From NCBI GenBank assembly GCA_021234155.1, contig JAJEKV010000025.1:18591558-18655557 (forward strand): a stretch of 64,000 nt of DNA. Reading direction: 5' to 3'. A program made the position numbers and the translations under genes. The notes under the pieces are model-generated. The model did not search any database, had not been told where the DNA came from, and saw only the letters and a program-made list of their open reading frames with translations. Position 1 is the stretch's first letter; each line of letters begins with the position of its first letter. This document shows, piece after piece, positions 58,733 through 64,000 of the stretch. This DNA comes from Isoetes taiwanensis (Eukaryota; Streptophyta; Lycopodiopsida; Isoetales; Isoetaceae).

Positions 58733-58950
58733 TAACTTGTATTACATTGGGAGTTACAAAGGTCTTTGATTTAGTTGTTTAACTTGTATTACATTGGGAG
58801 TTACAAAGGTCTTTGATTTAGTTGTTTAACGTGATGGTTTTGATCTTCTATTATTGTTTTTATATTTGCATTTGGTTCCTATTTAAAGTCTTGTTTAACA
58901 TCATGGTTTTGATCTTCTATTATTGTTCTTGTATTTGGATTTGGTCTAAT
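58733..58950. repeat. Two successive tandem duplications
   Basis: A 47-bp unit starting TAACTTGTATTACATTGGGA is present twice (58733-58779, 58780-58826). A following unit of about 69 bp, TAACRTSATGGTTTTGATCT onward, is present twice with small changes (58827-58895, 58896-58950). Confidence 0.9.
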
Positions 58951-61306
58951 CAAATGCATTGGGTCGAGGTATTTCTGCTTTATTAGTTTAGGAACTTTGG
59001 TGATTAAGAATCAATTTTAGGGTGCCGACGATAGCATAAACTTAGTGATCGCAATTCTTCCTTGGAACCTTAGAGATCGCACTCCAGGCAAATATGGTTA
59101 GCATTTAGGTTCTTAAGTAGCAAAACACTTCCGAGGTGCTACCTTCTTCATTTAGTTGTTATGGATATGTTTCTCCTTTCTTTTTTAGTTGATTGCTTAT
59201 TGCAATATGAAACAAAGCCATGTTGGTCATACCGGTTGTGTCATGTTAACACGAATGCAATTCAATATATGACAGCTCATAGTTTGATCACTTAACCTCT
59301 TTAAAGTTTCGAAGGGGTATTTTGTTTATGGGGAATCCTGTGTTTTCCCATTATGAATACATATATATAGATGACTAATAATTATGATAAATGCAAGAAT
59401 AAGAGTTCAAATTGAGAGCTCAGATGTTTCATTATTTTGAGTAAGAAGATAATCTTTATAACCACTTTTTTAGATTATATTTCAAAAGAGTTCAAATTGA
59501 GAGCTAAAATATTCCAGTAGTTTGAGTGTCAAGATAATCCTCATAACGACTTCTTTACATTATACTTCAAGTTTTTCATCTTGCGACTATAATCTTATGG
59601 CTGGGCACACTATCGTTTGTTTGATCTCTGTAGATGGGCCAGAACATGTGATATCAGTTCCCCAGATCATGATGTAGTCATGTTACAGTATGACCATGAT
59701 CTGGTCATGTTATCTCTAAAATCAACCAATCAATTTTGGGTTTTTAAGAGGTAAGGCTACCAAATCTCATTTATTATGGAGAGGCACTGCTACGTTTGCC
59801 CAATTTTTGGGAAGATCCAAAGATTCGGCCTGCTACACAAAGCTTTTCTTATTAATAGCAGCCAATTGAGTTAAAAATATGCATTGGTCTGCAATTATGA
59901 TAAGTCCATGTAAACAAATACTTGGAATTGAAGATAATGGAAGATCTTACCAATTCCCTTAATCAATTCGAAGCATACAATAGATCATAAGAAGATACTT
60001 CCTTTTGACGTTTAAGTAATTTTTTCAGAATTTCTCAACTAACAACTGCAAACAGAGCAACGTAGCAAGGGCTCAGAAATATATTATGAATCCAAAACCA
60101 TACAATTGCATTGTTAGCAACATACCTCTGATTTATTAGACATCCAAGAAGGGCATCGATACTCTCTAGAGATCCTTGATTTATAACACAATTCCACCTA
60201 TTAAAAAGTTAACGATTGATTACCTGATACTAAATGAAACATACTTTATCCAAAGCACCTAACTCGTAAAATGCTATTTCTCGTAATCATTATTATACCT
60301 TGAGAAATTTTACAATTAGTTGTCATAATTTCGCATCATGGCATTTGCCGAATTTACTTTGCTAAACTACAGGTGAAACTTAGGAGAAACGGGGTTGAAA
60401 CCTGCTTTTGGAAAGCAATAACCTCTGCTGCGGTACCCCATTCAAGGCCATGGAATTATGCATGGCAACCTCTGAGGCTATTTGAACAAAGCCAGAAATT
60501 GTCATCTTGGCTTTGCAGAAAACCTTCATGCCAAATTCTATGCCCAGATTCTACGTTTATGGCAATACTAAAAACTGAGACATAACTTGTCATTTTTGCT
60601 GCAAAGACTTGTGGGCATGTATCTATCCCTTGAGCTTCTCCAAGGCCATAGAATTCTTCTTACCGAAACCAAGATTGTTCCCTGCAATAAGATAAAAAAT
60701 AAATCCTATCTAATGTTTAATAAAGAAGCAGCATAATGTTTTTAACCATGCTAGGTAGCAGTCATTGCTTATGTAAGTACTCTGTTTTTGCATGATGGGG
60801 CATGCATGATGGATGTGATAGTACCTACAGCTGTAGAACAGTACATTTGATCTCAAGCATACCTAGCTTGCTTTGCTGATCCATTGGCTATATCATTATG
60901 CCCTGCATCTCTTGAAACAGAGCTATCACAAGCTTGGTGTTGGTCTCAAATCAATGCTGGTGTTAACTTGCAGCATAAAAATAGATACTTGAACATATTT
61001 TTTCATCATTATGTTAAAAAACAACCTTAACATTTTGAGAGCTTAAGCTAAAGCACTTCATCTCTTCACGCATCTGCTAATACTGCAAATTAACATGCTT
61101 TAAAAGCTAAAAAAAGGGGGAAGGAAAGGGGACTTACTGCTCAGTAGAAGCAAAATATCAAGCTTTGGGTTAACAAAATATAGAGCTATTTGAGCAAGGT
61201 GGAGTCCATTTATTGGGAAACATGTTGCCCATATTCGGATAGCCCTGCAAATCGTTGAGCACAACAGCAAATCGAGCATAACGAAAAACAAAATATCCAT
61301 AACGCG
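58951..61306. other. No supported gene
   Basis: AT-rich. A minus ORF at 61100-61300 containing INGLHLAQIALYF is followed by a good donor (GAGCA|GTAAGT near 61132) and could be a decayed exon; the minus text near 60400-60560 is also open in pieces. I cannot assign a family. Confidence 0.25.
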
Positions 61307-63011
61307 TGCCTAAGAACCCGGTATGGCGGAACCGAACCCGACTTCAAAATTTTCGATTCGCCTCACCGGCTGCCAGGCCGCGGCGTTCCAAGGAATATCG
61401 CCATAAATCACGTGATATTCTGGACCCGAAATCACCATACAAGCCTACCGAGGTAGCCTTGTATGCCTTGGATAAGTGGCAAGGGGTGCGCATCTAAGTT
61501 AATTGTTTAACTTAGATAACCTTAGGACAAGGCCCATTTCCACATGGCCTTATCCTATTGGGCAACCGCCACACGACCTTATCTTAGTGGTGCCACGTGG
61601 CATCCCACGTGGACCCACACCTATATAAGCCCTAACCCTAACCCTAGACCTTTTTCCCGACCCTAGCACGAAGCTCTCATCCACGTGCCCGAAACCCCGT
61701 TTCGAAAGCACCGATTAAATCATAGTCTAGCCGGAGGCGGCTGACCCCGGAAGGTGTGTATGATAAGAGAGGGAGCAAGCCTTGAACCACGTCTAGGAGC
61801 ATGGAGACGCCTTGGGGGGATGGGAGGAAGCGCCTCGGAGGAGGTAGGTTGAGTAGGGTTCATGTTAGTCCATCCGGAAGTTAGCGCCGAGGAGGGGTTA
61901 GTGATTCGTGTCTAGAGTAGAGCCACCCTAGATCCTTTGTTGAACATCTTGAACCCTAACCAAGGAACCCTAACTGTTAGTTAGCTATGTATGTTAGGTT
62001 AAGATGTTCATATGATATTGATATTGTTCATGATGATTATGTGATGATGGTTGATCATGTTTGTTCCTCTTGTGTTGGGAAGGGGGGTAGAGACCTGAGC
62101 CATATGTAGTATGCTCCTAGTGTAGATCCCTTAGTTTCTATTAGATGCGGCCTGTGCATAGGAACCCACCGGGCTATGGAAGCTATGATGTGACTCAGCA
62201 CCACACAACGGGGCTAGAGGCAAGATGGAGGGTGGATCCCTGCCGAGTGGGGGCTTCGGGGGATCCCACAGTGGGCTAGCACTTCGTGTGGGCCGAGCAT
62301 GGGTCCGACACCTCCTGGGGCAATGGTGACGCCCTGCCTCTCAAGAGTTGCAAGTGTCAGCTTGGCTCTTGTTTTGGGGGTTCACGGTCAGTGCAATCGT
62401 GTGTGTCGCCACGATTCTCTAGCCGCCCATGGAGCCTCTAGACCCCGGGAAGGGGAGATGCAACCCTTCCTACCTCGTCGGACCAGGGAGATGCAACCTG
62501 GAGTAGTCCCGATGGGTGATGCCATGGGATTGCGTATCCGGAAGGTTAGAGTCATGCCACAGCTTGATCTAGCCCATCTGCAAAGTATGCACAGGAGGGG
62601 CGGATGGATGGTCAACCCTAGCCATTATCTTATGCCAGCCCCGCCATTGTTATGACTCGGTCTGCTCTATCTTGAGGCCTATCCAGTCAGTCGACCTCCT
62701 TATGTGTCGGAGCCACGGGTAGGAGCTCTCATGTTTTATGGTATGTGATTATGTTCTTTGCACTTGTGGATATGGGATGGACTACCCTTCGGGGTAGTAT
62801 TTGTATTGTTGATGCTAGTTCTGACATGTTTATCGCTTCCGCTGTTATAGGAGCCCATAGGGGAAGGGCGCGCCAAGACACCTTCGTGTCCCCTCCCCGC
62901 ACTAGGGTCACCTTAGAGTGCGGGGGTAGACGCGGAACTGTCTTGGTGATGAGCCGGATGGGGATTTCTGCCGAGTAGTACCGGCCCCGTATGTTTAGCA
63001 GGGCGTCCACA
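61307..63011 (+). mobile_element. Probable 5' LTR of a long LTR retrotransposon
   Basis: GC content rises sharply near 61300. The right end is placed by the primer-binding site at 63013: the sequence before it ends CCACA (LTR-type CA end). A TATA box near 61622 with upstream G-boxes gives the U3 part and fixes the orientation. The left end is placed at TGCCTAAG (61307) only because it begins TG at the composition change; it could be tens of bases off. A 1.7-kb LTR is long but within the range for Ty3/gypsy elements. The partner LTR lies outside the window. Confidence 0.6.
61591..61690 (+). promoter_or_regulatory. LTR promoter: G-boxes, TATA box, telo-box-like repeats
   Basis: Two CACGTG G-boxes (61594-61599 and 61606-61611, in GCCACGTGGCATCCCACGTG) lie directly upstream of CTATATAAGCC (61621-61631). 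CCCTAACCCTAACCCTAG (61630-61647) follows, resembling the telo-box seen near starts of plant growth-related genes. A third CACGTG lies at 61682-61687. G-boxes bind bZIP and bHLH factors, so light or stress/ABA control is possible. Confidence 0.65.
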
Positions 63012-63012
63012 A

Positions 63013-63028
63013 TGGTATCGGGCCGATG
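63013..63028 (+). other. Primer-binding site, initiator Met-tRNA type
   Basis: TGGTATCGGGCCGATG closely resembles the plant PBS TGGTATCAGAGC complementary to the 3' end of initiator methionine tRNA. It lies two bases after the proposed LTR end. The departure from consensus (CAGAG to CGGG) is of the CAG-to-CGG type seen in the copia repeats. Confidence 0.65.
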
Positions 63029-63590
63029 TTCTTGGTTGACCGGGAACTAGCACTCCACCATAACCTTGAAAGTAGTCTAACAAGCTTATAGGGGTGTGAA
63101 ATAAAAATTTCCACCATCGAACCTCGAAAATAAGGGAAAAATTTTTCTCTTAGGTAGTGGGTCCGAAAATAGCTTAAGTGTTAGACCAAGAAATGAATGA
63201 GTCGAATTCATCCTCTAGTAAATTGGTGTGGAAATTATGTATCTGCATCAAATTTCACATAAAATGGGTCGAAGAATCATGCCAATCGGAGACGAGAGTG
63301 AAAAAATGGCGAATCCATAATTAGCACATCAAACCATTAGGAAATTCAAAAATGTTTAAGTATAAATACGAATTAATATAGGAATAATACACACCTTAAT
63401 AATTAAATAATTACTAAATATTGGATAATTAATAAGGAGGCTAATAAATAGGGGTAATTATGGTGGGAGAATATTCCTAGGGACCCTCCTTTTTAAAATA
63501 TCGACACCTCATTCTCTCTCCAACCATTCCCACCACCATCTCTCTCTTGCTTTCGCCTTTTACGTCATCCATTTCTTTGAACCGTAAGAC
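63029..63590 (+). other. Leader of the LTR retrotransposon
   Basis: AT-rich untranslated stretch between primer-binding site and the first gag-like ATG. CT-rich just before the ATG (63510-63555). No ORF or further motif. Confidence 0.45.
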
Positions 63591-64000
63591 ATGGCTCAAC
63601 CAAACAAACAAATGAGGAAGTATAACGAGCGCCCCACCCTCTCAATGGCGCAAGCCGCGCCAGACAAAGATGTCAAGAAGGTTCCCCGAGCACCTTCGAC
63701 CTGGGCCGAGGAGAGGAGGAGCTTCCCTCCAAAGGCCCGGTGGCGACACCTACCATGACAGAAGAGGACGCGACCTAGCCCAAAGAGCTCTTCATCATCG
63801 GGCACCCAGAGAACCCATGAGTCCCGCCACTTTGGGCCCTCGGCGGACACACAGGTCGAGGGAGGCAGCGGTGGGCGGCAGCAGCAGCAAGCACCAAACT
63901 CAAGAGGCGGCCCTTCCAGCACCAAAGAAGAAGGGCAAGGAGAAAGCTGTGAGTGGTAGGAGGAGAAGGCTGCTAGGAAGAAGAGGGAGCGCGAAGCGGA
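63591..64000 (+). pseudogene. Start of gag-like region, runs off the window
   Basis: ATG at 63591 opens a 55-codon frame (MAQPNKQMRKYNERPTLSMA...) ending at TGA 63756-63758. Other frames continue with R/K/E- and S/G-rich text such as EEKAARKKRERE near the right edge. Position after LTR, PBS and leader argues for gag, but no capsid or zinc-knuckle motif is within the window. The early stop is either decay or sequence error. Gypsy versus copia cannot be decided from what is visible. Confidence 0.4.

Noticed and set aside
61629-61647. Telomeric repeat array or interstitial telomere
   Set aside because: Only about three CCCTAA units, within an LTR promoter; a telo-box-like element is the more modest reading.

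Overview
The window looks like intergenic DNA from a large plant nuclear genome, probably a seed plant. The evidence is AT-rich sequence dominated by plant-type retrotransposons (L1-type LINEs, Ty1/copia, Ty3/gypsy chromovirus), a Mutator-like element with a 9-bp target duplication, a decayed CENP-B/pogo-type (DDE_1) transposase, and degraded LRR and PPR fragments. I saw no bacterial-style operons, no rRNA, no tRNA gene and no CRISPR array. I cannot name the species.

Layout. 0-10 kb: a decayed minus-strand LINE reverse transcriptase, a SINE-like element, small tandem duplications, otherwise nothing recognisable. 10.05-12.63 kb: a nested structure of 96-bp direct repeats outside 24-bp perfect inverted repeats, enclosing fragments of an LRR receptor-type gene. 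16.1-17.2 kb: a 5'-truncated LINE with poly(A) and a near-perfect target duplication. 18.2-18.9 kb: a 705-bp Mutator-like element with a 9-bp target duplication and a transposase zinc-knuckle remnant. 20.5-21.4 kb: the only gene that looks intact, a small RRM protein on the minus strand. 24.4-25.3 kb: LRR and PPR fragments. 29.6-36.2 kb: a full-length L1-type LINE with a 12-13 bp target duplication and only a few lesions. 36.4-40.9 kb: a DDE_1 transposase pseudogene whose main part is tandemly duplicated, each copy holding the same antisense piece of a Ty3/gypsy integrase. 41.9-42.3 kb: a gypsy integrase tail with chromodomain. 42.5-51.8 kb: a minus-strand Ty1/copia element whose gag-to-RT segment is present three times in tandem (about 2.64 kb per unit). 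57.0-58.7 kb: a 1.45-kb pure-pyrimidine-like tract between two related hairpin termini that resemble Helitron 3' ends. 61.3-64 kb: a long terminal repeat with G-boxes and TATA box, a primer-binding site and the start of a gag-like region that runs off the window.

Apart from the RRM gene there is no cooperating gene set; the story is nested and tandemly rearranged transposable elements. A technical point affects interpretation: where near-identical repeats in this window differ, the differences fall almost only at CAG/CTG trinucleotides. That pattern suggests basecalling error at CHG-methylated cytosines, so some apparent frameshifts may not be real. I found no convincing new multi-gene system; the best leads are the copia triplication, the DDE_1/gypsy chimera, the inverted-repeat LRR carrier, the pyrimidine tract with its flanking hairpins, and a perfect 21-bp stem hairpin at 19.2 kb.
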